Assembly (NCBI RefSeq): GCF_030709675.1
Contig: NZ_JAUZQD010000003.1
Span: 434,001-498,000 of the forward strand
DNA: 64,000 nt
From: Symbioplanes lichenis
GTDB lineage: Bacteria > Actinomycetota > Actinomycetes > Mycobacteriales > Micromonosporaceae
Direction: 5' to 3'
A program made the translations under genes and the position numbers. Below the pieces are notes generated by a model. The model saw nothing but the letters and a program-made list of their open reading frames with translations, ran no database searches and was not told the origin of the DNA. Position 1 is the stretch's first letter. The number at the start of each line of letters is the position of its first letter. This document shows, piece after piece, positions 9,201 through 16,908 of this stretch.

Positions 9201-11477
9201 GGCATCCTGCGCGCCCAGGTGGCCGTCACCGAACGGGATGCGAACGGCAAGCTTTTGTCCGCCACCGGCGTGCAATTGGCCGGCGCCCTCGACGATGTGT
9301 ATCCCAAGGCGACCGCAGCGCGGCTGGGCCCGGTCTTCGCGCGGAACAGGCCGACCCTGTCGGTGTGGGCGCCGACCGCCCGCAGCGTCCAGCTCGAGCT
9401 CGGCGGGCAGCTCCGGGACATGCGCCGCGACGACGCCACGGGCGTGTGGTCGGTCACGGGTCCCGCGTCGTGGAAGGGCAAGGACTACCGCTACCGCGTC
9501 ACCGCGTGGCAGCCCGCGGCGCAGAAGTTCGTCACCGCTAGCGTCACGGATCCGTACTCGGTCGCGCTGTCCGTGGATTCGACCCACAGCCGCATCGCCG
9601 ACCTGAACGACCCCGCGTCGAAACCGGCGGGCTGGGCGACCCTCCGCAAGCCCACGCCGGGCAAGACCCAGATCACCGAGCTGTCCGTACGCGACTTCTC
9701 CGCCGACGGTACGTACAAGGCGTTCACGACGGACTCGCCGGGCACCCGGCACCTGGCGTCGCTCGCGAAGGCCGGCACCACGTACGTCCATCTGTTGCCG
9801 GTCTTCGACTTCGCCACCACCCCGGAGCGCCGCGCCGACCAGCAGCAGCCGCCCTGCGACCTGGCCGCCCTCCCGCCCGACTCCGACGAGCAGCAGAAGT
9901 GCGTCGCCCAGGTGGCCGCGACCGACGGCTACAACTGGGGGTACGACCCGCTGCACTACACGGTCCCCGAGGGCGGCTACGCGTCGTCGCCCGACAACCG
10001 GACCGAGGAGTTCCGGGAGATGGTCGCCGCGCTCAACCGGACCGGGCTGCGCGTGGTCATGGACGTCGTCTACAACCACACGTCCGCCGCCGGCCCGGAT
10101 CCGCACTCGGTGCTCGACCAGATCGTGCCCGGCTACTACCAGCGGCTGCTCGCGGACGGGACCGTCGCCAACTCCACGTGCTGCGCCAACACGGCGCCCG
10201 AGAACGCCATGATGGGCAAGCTCGTCGTCGACTCGGTCGTCACGTGGGCCCGCGAGTACAAGGTCGACGGCTTCCGCTTCGACCTCATGGGACACCACCC
10301 GAAGGCGAACATCCTGGCCGTACGGGCGGCACTGGACAAGCTGACGCCGGCGCGCGACGGCGTGGACGGCAAACGGATCCTCCTCTACGGCGAGGGCTGG
10401 GACTTCGGGGAGGTCGCCGGGGACGCCCGGTTCGTGCAGGCGACCCAGGCCACCATGGCCGGCACCGGCATCGCCACCTTCAACGACCGGCTGCGCGACG
10501 CCGTCCGGGGCGGCGGCCCCTTCGACGAGAACCCGCGCGTGCAGGGCTTCGCCTCCGGGCTGCTCACCGACCCCAACGGCGACCCCGTCAACGGCACCGA
10601 GGCCGAGCAGCGCGCCCGGCTCCTGCACTACCAGGATCTGATCAAGGTGGGCCTGACCGGCAACCTGGCCGGCTATCGCTTCACCGCCAGCGACGGCTCG
10701 GCCCACACCGGCGCGTCGATCGACTACAACGGCGCCCCGGCGGGATACACGGCCGCGCCGGGCGAATCCATCACCTACGTCGACGCGCACGACAACGAGA
10801 TCCTGTACGACGCCCTCGCCTACAAGCTGCCGCAGGCCACGTCGCCGCTCGACCGGGCGCGCATGCAGGTGGTCGCGCTGGCCACCACGGCCCTCGGGCA
10901 GGGTCCCGGCTTCGTGACCACGGGCAGCGAGCGGCTGCGCTCCAAGTCGCTGGACCGCAACTCCTTCAACAGCGGCGACTGGTTCAACCGCATCGAGTGG
11001 GATTGCCGGGCGGGCAACGGCTTCGGCCGCGGTCTGCCCCCGGCCGCGGACAACGAGAGCAAGTGGGCGTACGCCAAACCGCTCCTCGCGGATCCGGAAC
11101 TGGTGCCCTCGTGTGCGGCCGTGGACCTGGCGCAGCGCGGCTACGAGGAGCTGCTGCAAGTCCGGAAGTCGTCGCCGCTCTTCGCCCTGCCCACCGCGGC
11201 CGAGGTCCAGAAGCGCCTGACGTTCCCGCTCTCCGGCGCGGCCGAGACCCCGGGCGTCGTCACCATGCACCTCGACGGCCGCGGCCTGGATCCCCGCTGG
11301 AAGTCCGTCACCGTCGTCTTCAACGCCACCCCGGCGACCGCCACCCAGACGGTGACCTCCCTGCGCGGGGCCTCGGTCGCCCCGCACCCCGCGCAGAAGG
11401 GCACGGGCACCTTCGACAAGGCGCACGGCACGTTCAGCGTCCCGGCCCGCACGGTGGCGGTCTTCGTCCAGAGCTGA
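6264..11477 (+). CDS. pulA: secreted amylopullulanase, alpha-amylase + pullulanase fusion
   Basis: This 1,737-aa secreted enzyme hydrolyses both alpha-1,4 and alpha-1,6 bonds of starch or pullulan. A Sec signal (MKRLLLALLLVLGTGVPAAAA) precedes a GH13 alpha-amylase domain (about 30-520). Its catalytic regions are DIIVNHTAD, DGYRLDTVKH (nucleophile Asp), FMFGEVYS (acid/base Glu) and FLGNHDMGR. A beta-sandwich linker follows, then two starch-binding PUD/CBM41 modules (AVVHYNRPAGDYEGW and AVIHYHRDDGDYSGW, about 690 and 790), a CBM48-like module (PTLSVWAPTARSVQLEL, about 1030), and a pullulanase GH13 domain with YNWGYDP, DVVYNHT, VDGFRFDLMGHH, LLYGEGWDF and VDAHDNE. The GTG start is placed at the signal peptide with GAGAGG upstream; the long open frame before it is chance. 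It is monocistronic, with operator and terminator. Confidence 0.95.
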   Translation: MKRLLLALLLVLGTGVPAAAADTKPADNTARKTNEQFYFVLPDRFADGDKSNNRGKLTGDRLTTGYDPADKGFYHGGDLRGVLDRLDYIQGLGTTAIWLAPVFKNKPVQGTGADVSAGYHGYWIQDFTQVDPHFGTNADLQRLVDAAHRRGMRIYLDIIVNHTADVITYAENKNTYIDKATSPYRDAEGRAFEDRNYADGTRAFPKVNTRSFPYTPVVDPNQKKVPAWLNDPTMYHNRGDSTFTGVNSEYGDFFGLDDLWTERPEVVKGMTKIYGDWVRNTGIDGYRLDTVKHTGLDFWPQFSAGIEQAARQAGKPGFFMFGEVYSADQDIESTYVRRGKLPATLDFSFQDAAKTYTASGSGSAEVLADLYAEDGLYTTPTTDAGRLPTFLGNHDMGRIGAFVAGGGTDPATHLRRDELAHELMFLTRGQPVIYSGDEQGFTGPGGDKDARQDMFASKAADYLDDDLLGTDRTHAVANYETGHPLYRTIATLGALRKAHPALRDGIQITRYAADGPGVFAASRVDPAARREYVIAVNNATTAQTVTLDTWTPGTAFQGVYGGAGSARTTQDGKLTITVPPLAAVAYRALNTVPKPAAAPTVSLTAPESPATRADLTATVTGDPLAPVSFEAKVGTGRWQQLGTTTGTHHISHDLTGLAGGTPITYRASVTNSSSSTASSTVGTPVVATAPGYAVVHYNRPAGDYEGWRLSVFGDVEDPQERPFDGEDAYGRFAWVKLKPGATNVGFVVVDENGTKDVSADRVLDPTANPEVWLRQGDPAVGTERPAGGEQTDAVIHYHRDDGDYSGWGLHVWDGAATPTEWTAPLRPAATDNFGVTFRVPLAPGATGVSYILHNGDTKDLPTDQRLDVAAAGHEIWVLGGVPERLVPLARPAGGGGGTDLGQASAVWLDRSTIAWQAPNGTDGRIHDLIWDDDGGLDPGAPQHSLRLSAQRNGLTEAQRQKYPHLWQYDAFRLPAKDIRGILRAQVAVTERDANGKLLSATGVQLAGALDDVYPKATAARLGPVFARNRPTLSVWAPTARSVQLELGGQLRDMRRDDATGVWSVTGPASWKGKDYRYRVTAWQPAAQKFVTASVTDPYSVALSVDSTHSRIADLNDPASKPAGWATLRKPTPGKTQITELSVRDFSADGTYKAFTTDSPGTRHLASLAKAGTTYVHLLPVFDFATTPERRADQQQPPCDLAALPPDSDEQQKCVAQVAATDGYNWGYDPLHYTVPEGGYASSPDNRTEEFREMVAALNRTGLRVVMDVVYNHTSAAGPDPHSVLDQIVPGYYQRLLADGTVANSTCCANTAPENAMMGKLVVDSVVTWAREYKVDGFRFDLMGHHPKANILAVRAALDKLTPARDGVDGKRILLYGEGWDFGEVAGDARFVQATQATMAGTGIATFNDRLRDAVRGGGPFDENPRVQGFASGLLTDPNGDPVNGTEAEQRARLLHYQDLIKVGLTGNLAGYRFTASDGSAHTGASIDYNGAPAGYTAAPGESITYVDAHDNEILYDALAYKLPQATSPLDRARMQVVALATTALGQGPGFVTTGSERLRSKSLDRNSFNSGDWFNRIEWDCRAGNGFGRGLPPAADNESKWAYAKPLLADPELVPSCAAVDLAQRGYEELLQVRKSSPLFALPTAAEVQKRLTFPLSGAAETPGVVTMHLDGRGLDPRWKSVTVVFNATPATATQTVTSLRGASVAPHPAQKGTGTFDKAHGTFSVPARTVAVFVQS

Positions 11478-11486
11478 CTGGCTCGA

Positions 11487-11510
11487 GCCGGCCTCCGCGA
11501 GGAGGCCGGC
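11487..11510. terminator. hairpin terminator after amylopullulanase
   Basis: A perfect 10-bp stem (GCCGGCCTCC / GGAGGCCGGC) closed by a GCGA tetraloop begins 10 bases after the amylopullulanase stop. It can also serve the convergent secreted-protein gene. Confidence 0.85.
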
Positions 11511-11546
11511 CCGGCGACCGGTGACACCCGGCCCGGCGTCCGGGTC

Positions 11547-12086
11547 TCAGCCGGCCAGGCGGGTCCAGGGCTTGCAGCCGCTCGTGCGGAAGACGAAGTC
11601 GGTGGCGGCGACGGTGACGATGAGCTGGCCCTGGGAGAGGCCGTTGGCGATGATGCCGCTCGAGGTGCCGTCGGCGTTCTTGGCGCGCTCCCAGTAGCAG
11701 TGGCCCGTGTTGCCGGTCGAGCGGTAGGTGCCCGGCCGGAAGTCGGACCCGGCGAAGTAGGCGCCGTCGCCCGGGATCGTGACCTTGCGGGACTTGAGGC
11801 GCAGGGTGGGGCTGAGCACGCGGACCCAGGTGCGGCAGTTGCGCGTACGGAAGATCTTGTCGGTGGCCCGGATCTGGGCCAGGCGCTGGCCGGAGCCGAT
11901 GTCGTTGCTGATGATGCTCGCGGTGGTGCCCGAGGCGTTGCGGGCGCGTTCCCAGTAGCAGGACGTGTTGCCGGTCGAGCGGTAGATGCCGGCCGGGACG
12001 TCCTGGCCCACGACGAAGGCGCCGGTGCCGGGGATGGTGTTCACGGCGAAGGCGGCGGACAGGACGGCGACGACAGGAACCAGCAT
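11547..12086 (-). CDS. small secreted protein with duplicated YRSTGN-CYWER domain
   Basis: A 179-aa protein of unknown function with a short hydrophobic signal (MLVPVVAVLSAAFA) and two homologous halves. Each half contains PxGxYRSTGNTxxCYWERA+NAxGT, a polar stretch, then a C-terminal ATDxxFRTxxCxxWxR. Each repeat has two cysteines, which suggests a disulfide-closed beta fold outside the cell. No catalytic motif was recognised. Similar short repeats occur in uncharacterised actinobacterial secreted proteins; this is recalled from family knowledge. The ATG is the only plausible start for the signal peptide, with a poor ribosome site. It is convergent with the amylopullulanase and immediately downstream of the LacI gene, 52 bases away, so co-transcription with the regulator is possible. 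Confidence 0.7.
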   Translation of the reverse strand: MLVPVVAVLSAAFAVNTIPGTGAFVVGQDVPAGIYRSTGNTSCYWERARNASGTTASIISNDIGSGQRLAQIRATDKIFRTRNCRTWVRVLSPTLRLKSRKVTIPGDGAYFAGSDFRPGTYRSTGNTGHCYWERAKNADGTSSGIIANGLSQGQLIVTVAATDFVFRTSGCKPWTRLAG

Positions 12087-12138
12087 GACGGCCGACGTTA
12101 CGGCGGCGGAAATGGATCCGGAGCGACGCCACGCGGCC

Positions 12139-13119
12139 TCAAACGGATGACGAGGCGCGCTCGACCAGCTCCCACTCGGCGAGCGCCGTGCGCAGGGTGC
12201 CCTCGACCAGCTGGCGGGCACAGGCGGCGCCCTGGTCGCGCAGCGACTGGCGGATCGTGGTGAGCCCGGCCTCGGCCGCCCCGGCGGCGTCGTCCCAGCC
12301 CGAGAGCCGGAAGCCGCCGCGGGGCAGGGCGAGCGCGACCTGGTCACCCATGGCGGCGACGGCATCCACGGCACCCAGATCGGCGAAACGGGAAGCAGCC
12401 TCGGCCGGATCGTTGCGGGCGAGCACCAGCACCGGTACGTCCGTCCAGGCCACGCCCAGCGCGACAAGAGCGTCCCGATAGCCCGCCAGCCGGTGCCGGG
12501 TCACCGGGAACGAAGCCGTGGCGGGGTCGGGGCCGTGCAGCAGGCCGGGCTCCCGGGCCCGGCTCAGCGGGAAGGAGACCACGGCCGGGCGGCGCGCGCC
12601 CCGGAACACGGCCCGCCCCACGGCCTCAGCGGCGGCGCGGTCGTCGATGGTCACCAGGCCGGCGCCGGGCACGGCGGGGCCGCCGAAGACCACGGTGGGC
12701 CGGCGGGTCACGACCTCGAGGACCGGGTCGTCGTCGCCCGTGGTCCAGACGACGTAACCGTCGACGGCCGCCTCGCGGACGCGGGCGGGATCCGACGGGC
12801 CACCGGTCACCGGGATCAGGGTCAGGCCCAGGCCGGCGGAGACGCAGACGGAGGCGACACCGGCCAGGAAGCGGGTGGCCTGGGGATCCTCGAAGGCGTA
12901 GGTCAGATGCTCGCCCAGGACCACCCCGATCGTGCCGGTGCGGCGGGTGCGCAGGGCCCGGGCGCCGGGGTCGGGGCCGGCGTAACCCAGCTCGCGGGCG
13001 ACCCGGTGCACCCGCTCCCGGGTGCCGGCCGAGACCCGCTCCGGCCGGCTGAACGCATAGGACACCGTCATCACGGACACTCCCGCGGCGGCGGCTACCT
13101 CGGCCATGGTCACCGGCAT
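12139..13119 (-). CDS. LacI-family transcriptional regulator
   Basis: A 326-aa repressor with an N-terminal LacI helix-turn-helix (TMAEVAAAAGVSVMTVSYAFSRPERVSAGTRERV, shown here in part: AAAAGVSVMTVSYAFSRP) and hinge helix. A periplasmic-binding-protein-like sensor domain (TGTIGVVLGE onward) and an RQSLRDQGAACARQL C-terminal segment follow. It is divergent from an MFS transporter with only 18 bases between start codons, and a palindrome fills that gap. It therefore most likely represses itself and the transporter until a sugar-like ligand binds. The ATG used gives the MPVTMAEV start and no Shine-Dalgarno; an internal ATG at 13107 is an alternative. Confidence 0.9.
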   Translation of the reverse strand: MPVTMAEVAAAAGVSVMTVSYAFSRPERVSAGTRERVHRVARELGYAGPDPGARALRTRRTGTIGVVLGEHLTYAFEDPQATRFLAGVASVCVSAGLGLTLIPVTGGPSDPARVREAAVDGYVVWTTGDDDPVLEVVTRRPTVVFGGPAVPGAGLVTIDDRAAAEAVGRAVFRGARRPAVVSFPLSRAREPGLLHGPDPATASFPVTRHRLAGYRDALVALGVAWTDVPVLVLARNDPAEAASRFADLGAVDAVAAMGDQVALALPRGGFRLSGWDDAAGAAEAGLTTIRQSLRDQGAACARQLVEGTLRTALAEWELVERASSSV

Positions 13120-13120
13120 G

Positions 13121-13136
13121 TGTGTAACGATACACA
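13121..13136. promoter_or_regulatory. operator palindrome in lacI-MFS divergent gap
   Basis: TGTGTAACGATACACA has perfect 6-bp arms around ACGA. It occupies nearly all of the 18-base gap between the two divergent start codons, which is the expected location of a LacI-type operator. Any -10/-35 elements must lie inside the opposing coding sequence, or the start codons are further downstream than annotated. Confidence 0.7.
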
Positions 13137-13137
13137 G

Positions 13138-14271
13138 ATGCGGGCGTACGGGCCATGGGCGGTGTTCGGGTTGTTCTGGGGCGCGTGGGGCGCGTCGATC
13201 CCCGCGGTGCGGGACCAGGCGGGCGTCACGGACGGGCAGCTGGGAGTCGCGCTGCTGTTCATCGGGCTCGGGGCGCTGCCCGCGATGGCGTACACGGGAA
13301 GGGTTGTCGATCGGTGGGGCACCCGGGTCGCGAGCCTGCTCATCGCCGCGCTCGGGGTGACGGGCCCGCTCATGGTCCTCGGCGCGCGGGGGCTCGTGAG
13401 CCTCGCGGCGGGCCTGGCCCTGCTCGGCGCGGCGTCCGGCGCGGCCGACGTGGCGATCAACGCCCTGGCCGCCGAGTCCGAGCGGCTGAGCGGGCGGCCG
13501 GTGATCGCCCGCTCGCACGCCACCTTCTCGGCGTCGGTGGTGCTGGGCAGCATCCTGGCCGGGGTGCTGCTCGCCGTGGGCGCGCCGGTGGTCGCGCCGT
13601 TCCTGGTGGTCCTGGCCGGCTCACTCGTGGCGCGGGCGGGAAGAAGAAGCGCGCCGGCACCGAGGAGAGAAGCAGCTCCGCGCGTCAACCGGCTCATGGT
13701 GATCGGGCTCGTTGCCGCCCTCGCCTTCGCTGTGGAGAACGCCCATCAGAGCTGGTCGGCGGTCTTCCTGCACGACGTCCTCGCCGCGGGCCCGGGCGGG
13801 AGCGCCGCCGCCCCCGCCGTCTTCGCGGGCATCGCGAGCATCACCCGTTTCGCGCTCGGCGGGCTGGGCGGGCGGCACCCCGGTGCGGTCCTGGTCGCCG
13901 GGGGAGCGGCCGCCGTCGCCGGTACGGCCACCGTGGCCGCCGCGAACTCGTCGGCCCTCGCGCTCACCGGCCTCGCCGTGGCCGCCGCCGGCACCGCGGT
14001 CCTCTATCCGACGCTGATCGGCGCGGGGCTGTCCCATGTCCCGGACGCCGCCCGGGGCCGCGCGACCTCCCGGGTGGCCACGACGGCGTACCTGGGCTTC
14101 CTCGCGGGCCCGGTCTACGTCGGTTTCGTGGCCTCCCACGGCGGGCTGCGCGGGGCGTTCCTCGCGGTGGCCGCCCTCGCCGCGCTCTTCGCCGTCGTGG
14201 CGGCGCCGGTGGTGAAAGTGACAGGCGCCGCACACATTCCTCTCAAGTCCCCTGGTCACGATCGCGATTAG
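13138..14271 (+). CDS. MFS transporter
   Basis: A 377-aa integral membrane protein with about 11-12 hydrophobic helices. The N-terminus is MRAYGPWAVFGLFWGAWGAS, and the loop-2 motif region reads GRVVDRWGTRVAS, a variant of the MFS GxLaDrxGrr signature. A charged central loop (RAGRRSAPAPRREA) splits the two six-helix halves. It resembles the YbjJ-like branch whose substrates are mostly unknown. Divergent pairing with a LacI regulator suggests a sugar or sugar-derivative substrate. No Shine-Dalgarno precedes the ATG, so a leaderless transcript is possible. Confidence 0.88.
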   Translation: MRAYGPWAVFGLFWGAWGASIPAVRDQAGVTDGQLGVALLFIGLGALPAMAYTGRVVDRWGTRVASLLIAALGVTGPLMVLGARGLVSLAAGLALLGAASGAADVAINALAAESERLSGRPVIARSHATFSASVVLGSILAGVLLAVGAPVVAPFLVVLAGSLVARAGRRSAPAPRREAAPRVNRLMVIGLVAALAFAVENAHQSWSAVFLHDVLAAGPGGSAAAPAVFAGIASITRFALGGLGGRHPGAVLVAGGAAAVAGTATVAAANSSALALTGLAVAAAGTAVLYPTLIGAGLSHVPDAARGRATSRVATTAYLGFLAGPVYVGFVASHGGLRGAFLAVAALAALFAVVAAPVVKVTGAAHIPLKSPGHDRD

Positions 14272-14309
14272 GACCATGCGAACGACGATCAGCGGACGGA
14301 GACCACCCG

Positions 14310-15047
14310 GTGAGCCTCAGCCTGGCCAGCCTCAACCTGCACGCCGGCCGCGACCGTGCCTCGGCCCGCTACGACGTGGGCGCCGCGATTGCCGCCCTGG
14401 GCACCGACGTGGTGGTCGTGCAGGAGAACTGGCGGCCGGACGGGCAGCGCAGCCTGGCCGAGCGGGCGGCCGCGGCGACGGGCTACACCGCGTACGCGGA
14501 GATCGACGTCGTCACCGGGCGCACGCTGCGGCAGCTGGGCGTGGCCGAGGACGACGCGGAGACGGGCGCCTGGGGCCTGGCGATCATGAGCCGGGTGCCG
14601 TGGCGCAGCCTCGGGGCGATCTCCCTCGGTGCGGCCCCGGGCGACGTCGTGGGCGTCCGGCGCGCGATCGTGGCCGGGATCCCGGTGGGCGGCGGGCTGC
14701 TGCGGGTGGCCGGCACGCACCTCACGCACCGGCTGGTGCACGGTCCGGCCCAGCTGAGCCGGCTCAAGAGCGCGCTGGCGGCCGAGGACGTGCCGACCGT
14801 CATCGCCGGCGACCTCAACATGTGCCGGCCGACGGTGTGGCTCGGCGGCCCGTACCGGCCGGTGCTGCACGGGCGCAGCTGGCCCGCGCACCGCCCGGTC
14901 GCGCAGATCGATCATGTCCTGGCCGGTCCGGGCGTCACCGTGACCGGCGGCGAGGTCGGGCCGGCCGTCGGCTCCGACCATCTGCCGGTCCGCGTGACGC
15001 TGACCGTGGCTCACAAGGCGGTCAAGATCCCGTCCCTCTCCGCGTAG
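14310..15047 (+). CDS. endonuclease/exonuclease/phosphatase-family protein
   Basis: A 245-aa member of the metal-dependent EEP fold (DNase I, sphingomyelinase, inositol phosphatase). Catalytic-site motifs appear in order: SLNLHAG (start strand), VVVQENW (metal-binding Glu), THLTHR, IAGDLNM (Asp/Asn) and the terminal GSDHLPV (Asp-His). There is no signal peptide, so it is probably cytosolic. The substrate cannot be told from sequence. The GTG start is preceded by ACGGAG. Its last 37 bases overlap the 3' end of the convergent acyltransferase gene. Confidence 0.88.
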   Translation: MSLSLASLNLHAGRDRASARYDVGAAIAALGTDVVVVQENWRPDGQRSLAERAAAATGYTAYAEIDVVTGRTLRQLGVAEDDAETGAWGLAIMSRVPWRSLGAISLGAAPGDVVGVRRAIVAGIPVGGGLLRVAGTHLTHRLVHGPAQLSRLKSALAAEDVPTVIAGDLNMCRPTVWLGGPYRPVLHGRSWPAHRPVAQIDHVLAGPGVTVTGGEVGPAVGSDHLPVRVTLTVAHKAVKIPSLSA

Positions 15048-15598
15048 GTGGCACCCGTCGCGGGGCAGACCCAGACGCCGTCCGTCTTCTGCGTCAGCGG
15101 GCGCCCGGCGTGGCCCACCCAGCCGATCCGCCGGGCCGGTACGCCCACCACGAGCGCGAAGTCCGGCACGTCCTTGGTGACGACGGCCCCCGCCGCCACG
15201 AGCGCCCACCGGCCCACGGTCACCGGGGCGACGCAGACCGCCCGGGCGCCGATGGACGCACCTTCGCCGACGGTGACGCCGACGGCGGTCCAGTCGTCGC
15301 CGGTCTTCAGCCGGCCGTCCGGCGTCACGGCCCGCGGGTACTCGTCGTTGGTCAGCACCGCGGCCGGGCCCACGAAGACGCCGTCGCCGAGCCGGGCGGG
15401 CTCGTAGACCAGGGCGTGGTTCTGCAGCTTGACGTTGTCGCCGATGACGACGCCCGGGCCGACGTAGGCGCCGCGGCCGACGGTGCAGTTGGCCCCCAGG
15501 ACCGCGTCCTCCCGGATCTGGGCCAGATGCCAGATTCTGGATCCGGTGCCGATGTGGGCGCGCTCGTCGACATCCGCAGTGGATGCAAAGGAAGACAT
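15011..15598 (-). CDS. left-handed beta-helix sugar N-acyltransferase (WbpD/WlbB-like)
   Basis: A 195-aa hexapeptide-repeat acetyltransferase, expected to be trimeric. The N-terminal block (HIGTGSRIWHLAQIREDAVLG, ending with VGPGVVIGDNVKLQNHALVY) and the insertion VGPAAVLTNDEYPRA closely follow WbpD/WlbB enzymes, which acetylate the 3-amino group of UDP-2-acetamido-3-amino-uronic acid. The C-terminus has a short extension (WVCPATGATYAERDG). It is divergent from the Gfo/Idh/MocA gene, so it probably belongs to the same sugar pathway. The exact acceptor is inferred. Confidence 0.85.
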   Translation of the reverse strand: MSSFASTADVDERAHIGTGSRIWHLAQIREDAVLGANCTVGRGAYVGPGVVIGDNVKLQNHALVYEPARLGDGVFVGPAAVLTNDEYPRAVTPDGRLKTGDDWTAVGVTVGEGASIGARAVCVAPVTVGRWALVAAGAVVTKDVPDFALVVGVPARRIGWVGHAGRPLTQKTDGVWVCPATGATYAERDGILTAL

Positions 15599-15784
15599 GG
15601 CGGATCAGCGTAGCCGCCGCGGCCGTCATGAAGGTGTCAGCAGATTGACGCTCACGGTCCAATGTGACTGAAGGTCGGCGTGTCCGATGACCGAGCGTCC
15701 ACCACTCGTGACCGAAGGTACCGGCGGCCCCTCCCGGCTTCCGCCAGAATATGAATCCGGATCTGGCGCCCTGAGCGCGTGCGT

Positions 15785-15790
15785 CGATAG
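15785..15790 (+). promoter_or_regulatory. candidate promoter -10 (CGATAG) of the amino-sugar operon
   Basis: The 224-base divergent region (15599-15822) between the acyltransferase and the dehydrogenase holds GCGTCGATAGCTTGCC. A nearly identical CGTCGATAGGTTGC precedes the WecG-like glycosyltransferase gene, and related CGATAG sites precede two other polysaccharide genes. A shared promoter element is inferred from this recurrence only. Confidence 0.35.
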
Positions 15791-15822
15791 CTTGCCGGAC
15801 GGAAGCGTCCTGTCCGTCGTCG

Positions 15823-16908
15823 ATGAAACGGATGCCCGTGAATCCCACCGCACCCGAACCGGATCCGATCGGTGTCGCCGTGGTCGGGGCCGGCTACTGG
15901 GGCCCCAACCTCGTCCGCAACTTCCAGTCCTCGCCCGCCTTCCGCCTGCGCTGGCTCTGCGACCTCGACGCCGCACGCGCCCGCCGGGTCCTCGGGGGCT
16001 ACTCGACCGTCCAGGTGTCCGCCGAGCTCGACGAGGTCCTCGCCGACTCGCAGGTCGACGCGGTCGCCATCGCCACACCGGCCGGCACCCACCTGCCCGT
16101 CGCCCTGGCCGCCCTGCGCGCCGGCAAGCACGTGCTCGTCGAGAAGCCGCTGGCCGCGACCTATGCCGAGGGGCTCGAGCTGGTCGCCGAGGCCGATCGC
16201 CGGGGCCTGACGCTGATGTGCGACCACACCTACTGTTACACCCCGGCCGTGCTACGCATCCGCGAGTTCCTGCGCTCCGGCGACCTGGGCGAACTGCACT
16301 TCCTGGATTCCGTACGCATCAACCTGGGTCTCGTGCAACGCGACATCGACGTGGTCTGGGACCTCGCCCCGCACGACCTGTCGATCCTGGACTTCGTCCT
16401 GCCGCCCGGCGTGCGCCCGGTGGCCGTGGCGGCGCAGGGCGCGGACGGCATCGGCGCGGGCCGGGCCTGCGTGGCCTACCTGACGCTGCGCCTCAATACC
16501 GGCGCCATCGCGCACGTCCACGTGAACTGGCTGTCGCCCGTGAAGGTCCGCACGACCATCGTGGGTGGATCCAAGCGCACGCTCGTGTGGGACGACCTCA
16601 ACCCCAGTCAACGGCTGGCCGTGTACGACCGGGGCGTTGACGTGGCAACCCAGGACGAGCTGGGCGACGAGCAGCGCCGCGACGTGCTGATCTCCTACCG
16701 GTCCGGGGACATGGTGGCGCCGGCGCTGGCCGAGCGGGAGGCGCTGCGCACCATGGTGGACGAGTACGCGCGGGCCATCACCACCAAGACCCCCGCCCTG
16801 ACCGACGGGCGCTCGGGCCTGCGGGTCCTCGCGATCCTGCAGGCCGCCACGCGCAGCCTGGCCGAGGGCGGGACGATGATCGACATCGACGAAGGGCACA
16901 CGGCGTGA
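15823..16908 (+). CDS. Gfo/Idh/MocA-family sugar dehydrogenase
   Basis: A 361-aa NAD(P)-dependent oxidoreductase of the Gfo/Idh/MocA family (WbpB/WlbA-like), which oxidises a nucleotide-sugar hydroxyl to a ketone before amination. The Rossmann fold reads GVAVVGAGYWGPNLVRNF (about residues 16-33). The conserved EKPLA lies near 108 and the catalytic-region DLAPHDLSILD near 180. First gene of a tightly overlapping five-gene run (GTGA/ATGA junctions): dehydrogenase, epimerase, aminotransferase, acyltransferase, aminotransferase. The start is uncertain between ATG 15823 and ATG 15832. Confidence 0.9.
   Translation: MKRMPVNPTAPEPDPIGVAVVGAGYWGPNLVRNFQSSPAFRLRWLCDLDAARARRVLGGYSTVQVSAELDEVLADSQVDAVAIATPAGTHLPVALAALRAGKHVLVEKPLAATYAEGLELVAEADRRGLTLMCDHTYCYTPAVLRIREFLRSGDLGELHFLDSVRINLGLVQRDIDVVWDLAPHDLSILDFVLPPGVRPVAVAAQGADGIGAGRACVAYLTLRLNTGAIAHVHVNWLSPVKVRTTIVGGSKRTLVWDDLNPSQRLAVYDRGVDVATQDELGDEQRRDVLISYRSGDMVAPALAEREALRTMVDEYARAITTKTPALTDGRSGLRVLAILQAATRSLAEGGTMIDIDEGHTA

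Noticed and set aside
6228..11426. A 1,732-codon open frame on the minus strand across the amylopullulanase gene
   Set aside because: Product is Arg/Gly/Val-rich without domains; it is the antisense of a real gene whose GC-rich third codon positions suppress stop codons.
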